Origin: Spirochaetales bacterium
Lineage (GTDB): Bacteria > Spirochaetota > Spirochaetia > CADAEX01
NCBI GenBank assembly: GCA_024233785.1
Contig: JACKPD010000012.1
Coordinates: forward strand, 1-64,000
Reading direction: 5' to 3'
DNA: 64,000 nt
Shown here: one piece after another, positions 52,819 through 61,443 of the stretch
How the letters are laid out: each line of letters starts with the position of its first letter
Numbering within the stretch: position 1 is the stretch's first letter
Program-made: the position numbers and the translations under genes
The notes under the pieces: model-generated
The model's database searches: none
What the model saw: only the letters and a program-made list of their open reading frames with translations
What the model was told of the DNA's origin: nothing

Positions 52819-53859
52819 TTGGATAAAACAATGAAGGCATTTGTCCTGGAAAAATATAACAGCCCTTTGGTGTTAAAAGATGTCCCGATGCCGCAGATAG
52901 GCGATGATGATGTGCTTGTAAGGGTGAGGGCTGCCGGCATATGCGGCACTGATTTGAAAATATATACAGGCAAGCTTGACGGTATCATAAAACTGCCGCA
53001 CATACCCGGCCACGAAGGGGCAGGCGAGATAATTAAAACAGGAAAGAATGTTAAAAATATTAAGCCCGGGGACAGAGGTATTGTATACCACTATATTCCC
53101 TGCAGGGACTGTGAACTCTGCAGAACGGGAAAAGAGAATATCTGCTTTGAAATCAAAAGGACAGGGTTTGAGCTTGACGGCGCTTTCGCTGAGTATATAG
53201 CAATCCCGGCATATAATTTCTGCCCTGTTGATGATGAAAAAGTGTCATGGTCTGAAATGGCAGTCCTCCCTGATGCGGTGCTTACCCCGTATCATGCTTT
53301 AAAAACCCTCGGCAAGCTGAAGAAAGGGGCAAAAGTATTAATTATCGGGCTCGGGGGGCTTGGCCTTCATGCGGTAATGCTTGGAAAAATGCTTGGTGCG
53401 GATGTAGCGGGCGCTGATATAAGGGATAACTCTCTGACTGAAGCAAAGCGGTATGGCGCTGATATTGTTTTTAATCCTGTATCGCAGAATCCTGGTTCTG
53501 TTATTAGGGACTGGACAGAAGGGCATGGAGCTGATGTGGTGCTTGACGGGGTAGGAACCGGCGCTACTTTTCCATGGGCGCTAAAAAACCTTAAAAAAGG
53601 GGGGAAGCTTGTATTGATGGGATATGATCCGATTAATCCGGTTCCTCTTGACGCTCTTGGAATGCACTATAACGAATGGGAGATAATAGGATCACGGCTT
53701 GGTACAAAACAGGAATTAATTGAGCTGATAAATTATACAAAAAATGGTACTTTAAAGCCGATTGTTTCGTCTGAGCTTGAAATGACCTCTCTTAACCGTG
53801 TTTTTACAGAATCGCTGCTGGAAAGCATCTACGGGAGGATCGTCTTTAAGGGGCTTTGA
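52819..53859 (+). CDS. zinc-dependent medium-chain dehydrogenase (paralogue of 47142)
   Basis: The 346-residue enzyme, counted from TTG 52819, has Cys42, His65 and Glu66 for the catalytic zinc, cysteines 95, 98, 101 and 109 for the structural zinc and the NAD motif IIGLGGLGLHA. The TTG has GGAG seven bases upstream; the in-frame ATG at 52831 is a poorer choice. It is related to the protein at 47142, and follows livH by 56 bases, so it is likely cotranscribed with the importer. Confidence 0.88.
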   Translation: MDKTMKAFVLEKYNSPLVLKDVPMPQIGDDDVLVRVRAAGICGTDLKIYTGKLDGIIKLPHIPGHEGAGEIIKTGKNVKNIKPGDRGIVYHYIPCRDCELCRTGKENICFEIKRTGFELDGAFAEYIAIPAYNFCPVDDEKVSWSEMAVLPDAVLTPYHALKTLGKLKKGAKVLIIGLGGLGLHAVMLGKMLGADVAGADIRDNSLTEAKRYGADIVFNPVSQNPGSVIRDWTEGHGADVVLDGVGTGATFPWALKNLKKGGKLVLMGYDPINPVPLDALGMHYNEWEIIGSRLGTKQELIELINYTKNGTLKPIVSSELEMTSLNRVFTESLLESIYGRIVFKGL

Positions 53860-53941
53860 TACCGTCGGGGAGCGGTGCTTCCTGAAAAACGGGCCTTACG
53901 GTATTTTCCTGATTTGCTTCCTGAGCACAAAGCTATTCAGC

Positions 53942-53985
53942 TTGACAATAATGTAAAATGATGGTACAGTAGTATTGTCATACAA
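53942..53985 (+). promoter_or_regulatory. promoter plus autoregulatory GntR operator (site D)
   Basis: TTGACA (53942-53947), a 17-base spacer, TACAGT (53965-53970), then TTGT-CAT-ACAA at 53975-53985, four bases after the -10 box. The next gene is the GntR regulator itself. Confidence 0.8.
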
Positions 53986-54013
53986 GGTAAAATTTTTAAA
54001 AAAGGTGTTAGCT

Positions 54014-54706
54014 ATGGATTTTAAAAAAATTGACCGCGTAAGTATGTCAGAAGAGATTGTTGAATATCTCAAAAATGAAATTTTAAGCAGAAAGCTTAAA
54101 TCAGGCCAGAGACTTCCGGCAGAAGAATCACTTGCTGAAAGTATGGGAGTGGGCCGCGGAACTGTTCGTGAAGCGCTTAAGGTTCTGATCCATATGGGGC
54201 TTGTAGAAAGAAAAAGAAACGGAACCTTTGTAACAGAAGGGAAGATGAAGCCTGATGTTGAGTTCAGGCTTGATGAATACAGGGACCTGGTTGAGATAAT
54301 TGAAGTCAGAAAAGTCATTGAACCTGCGCTTGCCGGATTTGCGGCAAAAAGGGCGGATAAAAAAACTATTGATAAAATAGCTCTCGAACTTGATGAAATG
54401 AAAAACGGCACAAAAAATGTCGAAGATTTTATACTGCATGACAGCCGTTTCCATGATTTTATTTTTGAGGCATCGGGAAATACAATTCTTGAGGATTTTA
54501 TAAAAAGTTTTAAAGACCTTATGATGAAAAACCAGGCTGTCGTACTTATGGAGAGGTACAGCAATATAATGCCTAAATCACTGGATTTTCATGAAAAAAT
54601 ATACAAGGCAATAAGTATTGGAGATGAGCATCTGGCTTTTTCATATATGTATGAGCATATTGTGGATGTTGAGAAAGAGTTCAAGATAATAATTGAAGGA
54701 GAATAA
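54014..54706 (+). CDS. GntR-family regulator, FadR/FCD type; likely controls the TTGTNNNACAA regulon
   Basis: The 230-residue protein has the wHTH RLPAEESLAESMGVGRGTVREALKVL (about residues 35-60) and an FCD effector domain with the metal pattern Asp/His (DSRFHDFIFEASGN, and the last His in DFHEKIYKAI). FadR-type FCD regulators recognise TTGTNNNACAA-like repeats, and this exact repeat lies in its own promoter and three others. The ATG at 54014 has AGGTG seven bases upstream; the open frame starting at 53975 lies inside the operator and is rejected. The effector is probably an acid or intermediate of the pathway encoded downstream. Confidence 0.93.
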   Translation: MDFKKIDRVSMSEEIVEYLKNEILSRKLKSGQRLPAEESLAESMGVGRGTVREALKVLIHMGLVERKRNGTFVTEGKMKPDVEFRLDEYRDLVEIIEVRKVIEPALAGFAAKRADKKTIDKIALELDEMKNGTKNVEDFILHDSRFHDFIFEASGNTILEDFIKSFKDLMMKNQAVVLMERYSNIMPKSLDFHEKIYKAISIGDEHLAFSYMYEHIVDVEKEFKIIIEGE

Positions 54707-54712
54707 AATCTG

Positions 54713-55789
54713 ATGTTGAAGATTCCTGAATATATGAAAGCAGTTGTCCTTATGGGGCCCGACAAACTTGAGGTCAGGGACATGAAAGTTCCCGTTCCGG
54801 GGCCTGTGGATGTCCTTATTAAAGTTGAGTCGTGCGCGCTGTGCGGCTCTGATACGGGGCTCATACACAAGCCTTTTCCGGGCCAGCCTCCATACGGGGA
54901 ATTTATTATCGGGCATGAGTATTCAGGAACAGTTGCCGCGCTTGGAGAGACTGTCGATGAGTTTGCAGTCGGAGACAGGGTAACTGTAGAGGCGCACAAC
55001 GGATGCGGACGGTGCAGAAACTGCCGCCTCGGAAACTATACAGGCTGCCTTAATTACGGACACCCGGAGAAAGGGCACAGGGCTAACGGATTTACGACAA
55101 ACGGCGGCAACGCGCAGTATGTAATAAACCATATAAATACAGTTCATAAAATAGCGGATAATGTTTCATTTGATGAAGCTTCCCTTGCGACAAACCTGGG
55201 ATGTGTATTGTACGGATTTGAGACTCTCGGCGGATTTATAGCAGGCGATACAATTGTTATTGTCGGCCCGGGGCCTTTGGGCCTAAGCGCTGTACAGGCT
55301 GCAAGGGCGCTTGGAGCAGGCAAGATAATACTGCTTGGAACAAGGGACTCAAGGCTCAAGGTTGCCGAGAATACAGGCGCCGATATTATCGTCAATACAA
55401 AAAAACAGGACCCCATGGAAGTGATAATGAGGGAAACAGGCGGAAAGGGGTGCGATATAGCAATTGAGGCATCCGGTTCCGAGGCGGGACTCGGACTTTC
55501 AATCAAATCAACGAAGAGAATGGGAAAAGTTCTTCTTCTGGCTTTTCCGCACAAACCGTTTCCTGCCGATTTTGAAGACCTTGCGCTTAACAATAAACAT
55601 ATCTTTACAGTAAGGGGCGAAGGATGGGCAAATGTGGGAAGGGCTGCTGTCTTTTTGAATAAGGGCATTGTTGACCTAAAACCGCTCATTACTCACACAT
55701 TCCCACTTGCGAAAATAAATGAAGCGTTTGATACGTTCAACAACAGAATTGACGGTGCTATAAAAGTAATTACAAAACCCCAGGAGTAG
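54713..55789 (+). CDS. zinc-dependent medium-chain dehydrogenase (paralogue 3 of three)
   Basis: The 358-residue enzyme has Cys44, His68 and Glu69 for the catalytic zinc, cysteines 98, 101, 104 and 112 for the structural zinc, and the NAD motif IVGPGPLGLSA. It shares GDRVTVEAHNGCGRC and FTVRGEG with the dehydrogenases at 34638 and 48189. It follows the GntR gene by six bases and precedes a Tm-1-like gene by five, so it is part of the main catabolic operon. Confidence 0.92.
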   Translation: MLKIPEYMKAVVLMGPDKLEVRDMKVPVPGPVDVLIKVESCALCGSDTGLIHKPFPGQPPYGEFIIGHEYSGTVAALGETVDEFAVGDRVTVEAHNGCGRCRNCRLGNYTGCLNYGHPEKGHRANGFTTNGGNAQYVINHINTVHKIADNVSFDEASLATNLGCVLYGFETLGGFIAGDTIVIVGPGPLGLSAVQAARALGAGKIILLGTRDSRLKVAENTGADIIVNTKKQDPMEVIMRETGGKGCDIAIEASGSEAGLGLSIKSTKRMGKVLLLAFPHKPFPADFEDLALNNKHIFTVRGEGWANVGRAAVFLNKGIVDLKPLITHTFPLAKINEAFDTFNNRIDGAIKVITKPQE

Positions 55790-55794
55790 GTTAA

Positions 55795-57027
55795 ATGTCT
55801 GCTGTTTTACTCATTGCAACCCTTGATACGAAAGCTGAAGAAGCCGCCTACGTCCGGGCCCGGATTGAAAGCCACGGAGAGAAGGTGATACTCGCCAATA
55901 CAGGTGTTTTTCTCCCTTTTGAGGAAAACGCTGAAATAAAAGGGGCAGAGATAGTCAAAGCAGGATGCGGGCTTACGATAGAAGAGCTTAAGGCGAAGGG
56001 CGACAAGGGATTCAGCATTCAGGCTATTACCAACGGAATAAAGATAATAACGAAAAAACTTTACAGCGAAGGTAAGGTAGCGGCAGTGCTTTCTATCGGC
56101 GGGGCCCAGGGGACTGATATGGGGACAGCGGCGATGAGAGAGCTTCCGTTCGGGGTTCCCAAATTCATGGTATCAACCGTTGCCTCAGGCAAAGCGACTT
56201 TCGGCCCGTTTGTCGGGACAAAAGATATTATAATGATGCATTCGGTATGCGATATTCAGGGGCTTAATATTGTCACCAGAAGTGTTTTTGACAATGCCGC
56301 CTCAGCCGTATGCGGTATGGTTAAAAACAGGAAGAAAAATCAGGATAAAAGCGCTGGCAGGGCAGGGTCAATCGCCGTAAGTATGCTTGGGACGACAACC
56401 CCGGGAGCCCTTTATGCAAAGAAACTTATTGAAAAAGAGAATTATGATTTTGTAGCGTTCCATCAGAATGGAACCGGCGGTATTGCCATGGAGGAAATGA
56501 TTGAGGAAGGTCTCTTTAAGGGGGTCCTTGATATCAACCTTCATGAAATCGGCGACAGGTATTTCGGCGGGCTGCACGGATCGGTACGGGAAGGGCGTCT
56601 TGAAAGCGCATCTAAAACCGGCCTTCCCCAGGTTATAGCCCCGGGAAGCATCAACTATACAGTACAGGGCCCTTACGCGGAAGTAAGCGATGAGCTTAAA
56701 AAAAGGCAGCACATTATTCATAATTCATTTCTCACTCTTGTAAGGCTTACCCCGGATGAGCTTTCCGAAGTAGGGAAAATTACGGCGGAAAAAATAAATC
56801 TTTCAAGAGGCAGGGTGCATGTTTACATACCTCTCAAAGGATTTTCCTTTCCTGATTCGGCCGGAAGGGAACACTGGGACCCGGAAGGGAACGCTGCCTT
56901 TATAAGCTCTCTAAAAAAGAATTTAAGAAAAGATATTCCGTATAACGAACTTGATATGCATATAAACGATGCGGAATTTATTGATATTGCGGTTAATAAG
57001 CTTTTCAGTTTTATTAAGGAAAAGTGA
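55795..57027 (+). CDS. Tm-1-like ATP-binding domain protein (UPF0261)
   Basis: The 410-residue protein belongs to the UPF0261/Tm-1-like family: VLLIATLDTKAEEAAYVRARI at the N-terminus, SIGGAQGTDMGTAAMRELPFG at about residues 100-120, MLGTTTPG with the phosphate-binding turn, FHQNGTGGIAMEEM and VIAPGSINYT. Its size and layout are complete. The family occurs in bacteria and plants; plant Tm-1 binds ATP, but bacterial roles are unsettled. Its location between a dehydrogenase and a DapA-like lyase suggests an enzymatic step in the same pathway. Confidence 0.85.
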   Translation: MSAVLLIATLDTKAEEAAYVRARIESHGEKVILANTGVFLPFEENAEIKGAEIVKAGCGLTIEELKAKGDKGFSIQAITNGIKIITKKLYSEGKVAAVLSIGGAQGTDMGTAAMRELPFGVPKFMVSTVASGKATFGPFVGTKDIIMMHSVCDIQGLNIVTRSVFDNAASAVCGMVKNRKKNQDKSAGRAGSIAVSMLGTTTPGALYAKKLIEKENYDFVAFHQNGTGGIAMEEMIEEGLFKGVLDINLHEIGDRYFGGLHGSVREGRLESASKTGLPQVIAPGSINYTVQGPYAEVSDELKKRQHIIHNSFLTLVRLTPDELSEVGKITAEKINLSRGRVHVYIPLKGFSFPDSAGREHWDPEGNAAFISSLKKNLRKDIPYNELDMHINDAEFIDIAVNKLFSFIKEK

Positions 57028-57062
57028 TTTACTTTAAAGCGGATAATTTGCCAGGAGGAATA

Positions 57063-57959
57063 ATGAGCAAGGCTAAGGAAATGCTGTCAGGGGTCTACTC
57101 CCCTATGTGTACTCCATTTAAAGATGATGAAGTAGACTACGCAGGAATGGAAAAAAATGTTGATTTAATGAATTCATCGGGGCTTAAGGGTTATTTTGTC
57201 CTTGGAACCAACGGTGAGTTTAAGACAATGTCAGAAGAGGAAAAATTCAAGCTGCTTGGTGTTGTAATAAAAAGAGCTGCGAAAGACAAGGTCGTCATGG
57301 CAGGGACCGGGGCGGAGAGCACCAGGGAAACCATCAGGCTTACAAAAAAAGCGGCAGATATCGGCGCGGTTATGGTAAGCCTTTTGATGCCCAGTTTTTT
57401 CGCGAAGAAAATTACAGATGAAGTGATAATAAGGCATATCACAGAAGTTGCAGACGCATCCCCTATTCCTGTAGTGCTTTACAACAATCCTTCAGTAGCG
57501 GCGGGAGTAACTATAAGGCCTGATGTTATCAGGGTTGTCTCGCAGCATCCCAATGTCGCGGGAATCAAGGATTCAAGCAAGGAAACATGGCCTGAAAACG
57601 TAGTTTTCAACAGCAGCGGTTTTTCCGTGCTGGCAGGCAGCGCGGGGTACTTTTTTGACCTGCTTGACAAGGGCGGTACAGGCGGGGTTCTGTCTCTCGC
57701 GAATGTTTTTCCGGATGCGTGCGCAAAGCTTTACAACCTTTATATTACAGGTAAAAAAGAGGAAGCGGTAGAACTTAACAATAAGCTGCTCGATCTTAAT
57801 AAAAAAGTATCAGGCACCTACGGGGTAGCGGGAGTAAAATACGCGATGGACCTTGCGGGCTTTGCCGGGGGAGTAATGCGCAGACCGCTCGGTACTCTTA
57901 ATGCTGAACAGAAAAAAACACTTGAAGCTGACCTTAGGGGCAGCGGGTTTTTAAAATAA
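57063..57959 (+). CDS. DapA/DHDPS-superfamily lyase (aldolase-type)
   Basis: A 298-residue TIM barrel with LGTNGEFKTMSEEEK, the Tyr140 in VVLYNNPS and the Schiff-base Lys169 in VAGIKDSS. The family includes dihydrodipicolinate synthase, 2-keto-3-deoxy-sugar-acid aldolases and related lyases; the GTNGE variant points away from lysine synthesis. I use the ATG at 57063 because AGGAGG precedes it; the longer frame starts in the previous gene. In this operon it is the natural retro-aldol step producing pyruvate or a similar 2-keto acid. Confidence 0.9.
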   Translation: MSKAKEMLSGVYSPMCTPFKDDEVDYAGMEKNVDLMNSSGLKGYFVLGTNGEFKTMSEEEKFKLLGVVIKRAAKDKVVMAGTGAESTRETIRLTKKAADIGAVMVSLLMPSFFAKKITDEVIIRHITEVADASPIPVVLYNNPSVAAGVTIRPDVIRVVSQHPNVAGIKDSSKETWPENVVFNSSGFSVLAGSAGYFFDLLDKGGTGGVLSLANVFPDACAKLYNLYITGKKEEAVELNNKLLDLNKKVSGTYGVAGVKYAMDLAGFAGGVMRRPLGTLNAEQKKTLEADLRGSGFLK

Positions 57960-57987
57960 TAATTATATAACCAATGGAGGTTTACAG

Positions 57988-58866
57988 ATGTCATCAGACG
58001 GAATGAAAAGAGGGAAAAGTCAGAATATCCTTGATCTCGGATATACAGATGTAAGAGAGCATCTCAAGAAAAACGATACAATTATCGTAAGTATGGGATC
58101 GATTGAAAAACACGGAGCGCACTGCCCGCTCGGAACAGACAGTTTTACAGCAATGGGTGTTATTGAGGAAGCTGCAAGATTAACAGACACGCTTTATACA
58201 CCTTTAATACCGGTCGGCTATTCCCCCCACCACATGGGAAGACAGGGCGAAGGAACAGGAACGCTCACCTTTTCTGGAGATACTTACAGAAGGGTTGTTT
58301 ATGATCTTGCGAAAAGCCTTATATACCACGGCTACAACAAACTGCTTTTTGTTACACATCATGGCAGCAACTCAAAGGTAATTGATGATGTACTTAGAAA
58401 AATCAGGTATGAAACCGGATGTTTTGTCGGCTGGTTTAAAACTCCGACAGAAAGAAATTACAGGTTTATCGCTGATATCCTTGAGGGAACACCTGAGGAA
58501 ACACCGGGCTGGCACGCAGGCGAGCTTGAGACATCAACAGCATGGGCATACAATCCTGAGTCAGTCGCAATGGAACTTGCAAAAGAAGACAGGACACATG
58601 CTCCCAAGTGGATGACAAAAGAGTTCACAAAACATGACGGTTCAGGTTTTGTAACATTCAGGGGCGATGAATGCATGTGGGTACCGATGGAACACCATGA
58701 ATATTCAGATACAGCAACAATTGGAAATCCTTTAAGAGCTTCCAAAGAAAAGGGAGAGAAAATCCTTAAGAGAGGCGGAGAACTTCTCGCGGCGCTTATC
58801 GAAGAAATCAAGAAATTCGATATCAAGGTTCCGGAAGAAAAAAGAGCTTTCAACAACCGCGCGTAG
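57988..58866 (+). CDS. creatininase-family hydrolase
   Basis: The 292-residue enzyme has the full metal site: Glu40 and His42 in GSIEKHGAHCPLGTD with Asp51, His124-His125 in VTHHGSNS, and His176, Glu179 in WHAGELETS. It belongs to the family of creatininase and IolN but has only distant resemblance to the IolN homologue at 26770. Together with zinc dehydrogenases and a DapA-like lyase it suggests hydrolytic opening of a carbonyl-bearing intermediate. AGGAGG-like TGGAGG lies before the ATG. Amidase activity is an alternative. Confidence 0.88.
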   Translation: MSSDGMKRGKSQNILDLGYTDVREHLKKNDTIIVSMGSIEKHGAHCPLGTDSFTAMGVIEEAARLTDTLYTPLIPVGYSPHHMGRQGEGTGTLTFSGDTYRRVVYDLAKSLIYHGYNKLLFVTHHGSNSKVIDDVLRKIRYETGCFVGWFKTPTERNYRFIADILEGTPEETPGWHAGELETSTAWAYNPESVAMELAKEDRTHAPKWMTKEFTKHDGSGFVTFRGDECMWVPMEHHEYSDTATIGNPLRASKEKGEKILKRGGELLAALIEEIKKFDIKVPEEKRAFNNRA

Positions 58867-58897
58867 TTACCGGGGTTTTGTAAATAATCGAAAATGC

Positions 58898-58927
58898 AGA
58901 AACCCCGGGCCGCAAGGCCGGGGTTTC
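58898..58927. terminator. hairpin after the creatininase gene, possible terminator
   Basis: AGAAACCCCGG(G)CC pairs with GGCCGGGGTTTCT around the loop GCAA, with one bulged G. The U-rich part is inside the stem and no T tract follows, so termination strength is uncertain. Confidence 0.55.
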
Positions 58928-59060
58928 TGACTGTTAAGAAACATTTTTTCCTGCCGGGCAGGGTCCGCTTTCCAATGTCCTGATTCAACTAGCAATACCG
59001 GCCGGATTTTTATAAATAATTCCTGGTTAATCTTTAAGAAAATATCCTGAGGAGAAAAAT

Positions 59061-59831
59061 ATGAAAAGACTTGAAGGACGGGTTGCTATTGTAACCGGAT
59101 CAGCGCAGGGAATGGGTCTTGCCATCGCAAAAGCGCTTGGCAATGAAGGCGCTATAATAATAATAACAGACATAAACAGCGAACAGGTTCAAAAAACTGT
59201 TTCAGCTCTTAACACAGAAGGATATACCGCAGACGGATTCAGCATGAACGTTACTGTTGATGCGCAGGTTGGTGAAGTTTTTGACGCGGTTAAAAATAAA
59301 TACGGCAGACTGGATATTCTGGTGAATAACGCGGGAGGGGCGCTTAACACCCCGTACAAATTAAATGAGATCGAGGAAAAACACTGGAACCTTGTTCTTG
59401 ATGTAAACCTTAAAGGGGCTTTTTTCTGCTGCAGAAAAGCCATCAATATAATGGCGGAGCAGGGAGGCGGCGCAATTGTAAATATTTCAGCTCTTGCGGC
59501 TCATTACAGGGCAAGCCTCGCAGGCGTCCAGTATACAGCGGCAAAGGCGGGAGTCGAGGGACTTACCAGACAGCTTGCCTACGACTGGGGCGATAAAAAC
59601 ATCCGGATTACAGGTGTGGCGCCGACTATTACCATGACAGGTGAGCGGGTTAAAGGGCTCTGGGATGATAAGGGTAAGGATGAGCAGGAAAAGACACTTA
59701 AAAATATCCCTCTCCGCAGGCTCAGTACACCGCAGGAAATCGCGGCCGCTGTTGTATTCCTTGCATCCGATGAAGCATCATACATAACAGGAATTACACT
59801 TGATGTCAGCGGCGGCAGGTATCTCAGATAA
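59061..59831 (+). CDS. short-chain dehydrogenase/reductase
   Basis: The 256-residue classical SDR has TGSAQGMG (residues 12-19) for NAD(P), NNAGG (89-93), the catalytic Ser143, Tyr158 and Lys162 in NISALAAHYRASLAGVQYTAAK, and a C-terminal SGGRYL end. AGGAG precedes the ATG. It could be a gluconate-5-dehydrogenase or polyol dehydrogenase-like step. The gap of 194 bases upstream holds the hairpin above and no gene. Confidence 0.92.
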   Translation: MKRLEGRVAIVTGSAQGMGLAIAKALGNEGAIIIITDINSEQVQKTVSALNTEGYTADGFSMNVTVDAQVGEVFDAVKNKYGRLDILVNNAGGALNTPYKLNEIEEKHWNLVLDVNLKGAFFCCRKAINIMAEQGGGAIVNISALAAHYRASLAGVQYTAAKAGVEGLTRQLAYDWGDKNIRITGVAPTITMTGERVKGLWDDKGKDEQEKTLKNIPLRRLSTPQEIAAAVVFLASDEASYITGITLDVSGGRYLR

Positions 59832-59857
59832 CATAAGTCAATAATGGAGTCAAATAA

Positions 59858-60838
59858 ATGAGCGGTAAACACAAGGTGCTGCTTCCTCAGCCTATTGAAA
59901 AGGAAGCCCATGATTATCTTCTGGAAAATAATTTTGAAGTTGTAGTATGTTCAAAATGTGAACACGATGAAGTTGCTGAAAAAATAGCTGATGCGGAAGC
60001 TGTGGTTTTAAGAACAGGAATTAAAATTACCCGCGATCTTATTGAACGCGGCAGTAAACTTAAAACAATCAGCCGGACAGGCGCGGGAGTTGATAACGTG
60101 GATCTTGAGGCCGCGACTGACGCCGGAGTTGTAGTTACGTCCAGCCTCGGGGCAAATACCACAAGCGTTATTGAGCATGCGCTCATGTTTATTCTTTCTC
60201 TTTCAAAGAATACGATAAAAATTGATTCCGAAGTCCGTAAAGGCAATTTCAAGGTCAGGTATCAGAACCTTTCAAGCGATGTCAGGGAAAAAACTCTCGG
60301 GCTTATCGGGTTCGGCAGAATAGGATCAGGGCTTGCGAAAATCTGCCGCGACAGTTTTGATATGAAGATAATCGCAAATGATGATTTTCTTCCCCAGGCT
60401 GCCAAGGACTCTTTCTCCGGCTGGGTTGAATTTACAGATATTGATACAGTGCTTGCAAAATCAGATTATATATCAATCCATGTACCGCTTACAAAGGAAA
60501 CAAAAAATCTTCTTGACTTTGACAGGATCAAAAAGATGAAGAAAAACGCGTTCCTGATAAATACTTCAAGAGGCGGAATAATAAATGAAAAAGACCTGGT
60601 TAAGGCGCTTAAAGAGGGAATAATCGCCGGAGCAGGGCTTGATGTGTTTGAAAATGAACCGATCGAGATGGAAAGTGAGCTGCTTAAAATGGAAAGTGTA
60701 ATTCTTTCTCCCCACACCGCCGCCCTTACTGTGGAATGCACACTCAGAATGGCAATGGAAGGGGTAAAGAGGGTTGTAAAGTTTTTTAACGGAGAGAAGC
60801 CGGAAAACGTTGCCAATCCTGCGGTTTTAGATTTATAA
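59858..60838 (+). CDS. D-isomer-specific 2-hydroxyacid dehydrogenase (phosphoglycerate-dehydrogenase-like)
   Basis: The 326-residue enzyme has the NAD motif GFGRIG (151-156), Arg238 in INTSRGG, Glu267 in DVFENEP and His286 in LSPHTAA, which are the active-site triad of the family. It lacks the ACT domain of biosynthetic SerA. It may reduce or oxidise a 2-keto acid produced by the pathway. It follows the SDR by 26 bases and is likely cotranscribed with it. Confidence 0.93.
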   Translation: MSGKHKVLLPQPIEKEAHDYLLENNFEVVVCSKCEHDEVAEKIADAEAVVLRTGIKITRDLIERGSKLKTISRTGAGVDNVDLEAATDAGVVVTSSLGANTTSVIEHALMFILSLSKNTIKIDSEVRKGNFKVRYQNLSSDVREKTLGLIGFGRIGSGLAKICRDSFDMKIIANDDFLPQAAKDSFSGWVEFTDIDTVLAKSDYISIHVPLTKETKNLLDFDRIKKMKKNAFLINTSRGGIINEKDLVKALKEGIIAGAGLDVFENEPIEMESELLKMESVILSPHTAALTVECTLRMAMEGVKRVVKFFNGEKPENVANPAVLDL

Positions 60839-60897
60839 TAAAAATCTGTTAAATCATATTTCATATTGAAATAAATACTAAAAATTACGGAGTCATA

Positions 60898-61443
60898 ATG
60901 GGATGCACCTGCTGTAAGAACGGTAATTCTGCGCTTAATGCCGAAGCAAAAGACATTATCAGCATTACCGGAAAGGAAAAAGAAAAAACTATACCCATAT
61001 TACAGGAAATTCAGAGCAGAAAAGGGTATATACCTGAGGATCTTCTAAGAGAGGTTTCCGGGGTGACAGGGATTGCTGTAAGCGACTTTTACAGTGTTGC
61101 GACTTTTTATTCACAGTTCAGATTTACACCGCTCGGCAAACACCTTATCAGGGTCTGCAACGGAACTGCCTGTTTTGTTTCAGGCGCGGATATTCTCTTT
61201 GATACACTCTCTGATCTTTTAAAGGTCGGTGACGGCGAAACAACAGAAGACGGGCTTTTTACACTTGAGACAGTCGCATGCCTCGGCTGCTGTTCGCTTG
61301 CCCCTGTTGTGATGATAAGCGGGAGGGTTTACGGCAAGCAGAACTCCGACAGCGTCCGGAAACTCATCAGTTCAATTATAGCTGATGAGGCAAAAGGTGA
61401 AAAAACAGCGGCAGAGGCCGGACAGACAGGAGGGACAGCTTGA
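60898..61443 (+). CDS. nuoE: NuoE-like 2Fe-2S NADH dehydrogenase subunit
   Basis: The 181-residue protein has the thioredoxin-like 2Fe-2S fold with ligands in CNGTACF and CLGCC, preceded by the helical LQEIQSRKGYIPEDLLREV segment. The N-terminus adds a Cys-rich MGCTCCKN and the C-terminus an Ala/Glu-rich tail. It starts a module with NuoF and a GltD-like protein, an arrangement of soluble NADH-linked hydrogenase or bifurcating complexes. Confidence 0.9.
   Translation: MGCTCCKNGNSALNAEAKDIISITGKEKEKTIPILQEIQSRKGYIPEDLLREVSGVTGIAVSDFYSVATFYSQFRFTPLGKHLIRVCNGTACFVSGADILFDTLSDLLKVGDGETTEDGLFTLETVACLGCCSLAPVVMISGRVYGKQNSDSVRKLISSIIADEAKGEKTAAEAGQTGGTA

Noticed and set aside
53975..54013. Earlier start of the GntR gene (TTG at 53975).
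   Set aside because: This TTG is the first half of the operator repeat and would be at the transcription start; the ATG at 54014 has a ribosome site.
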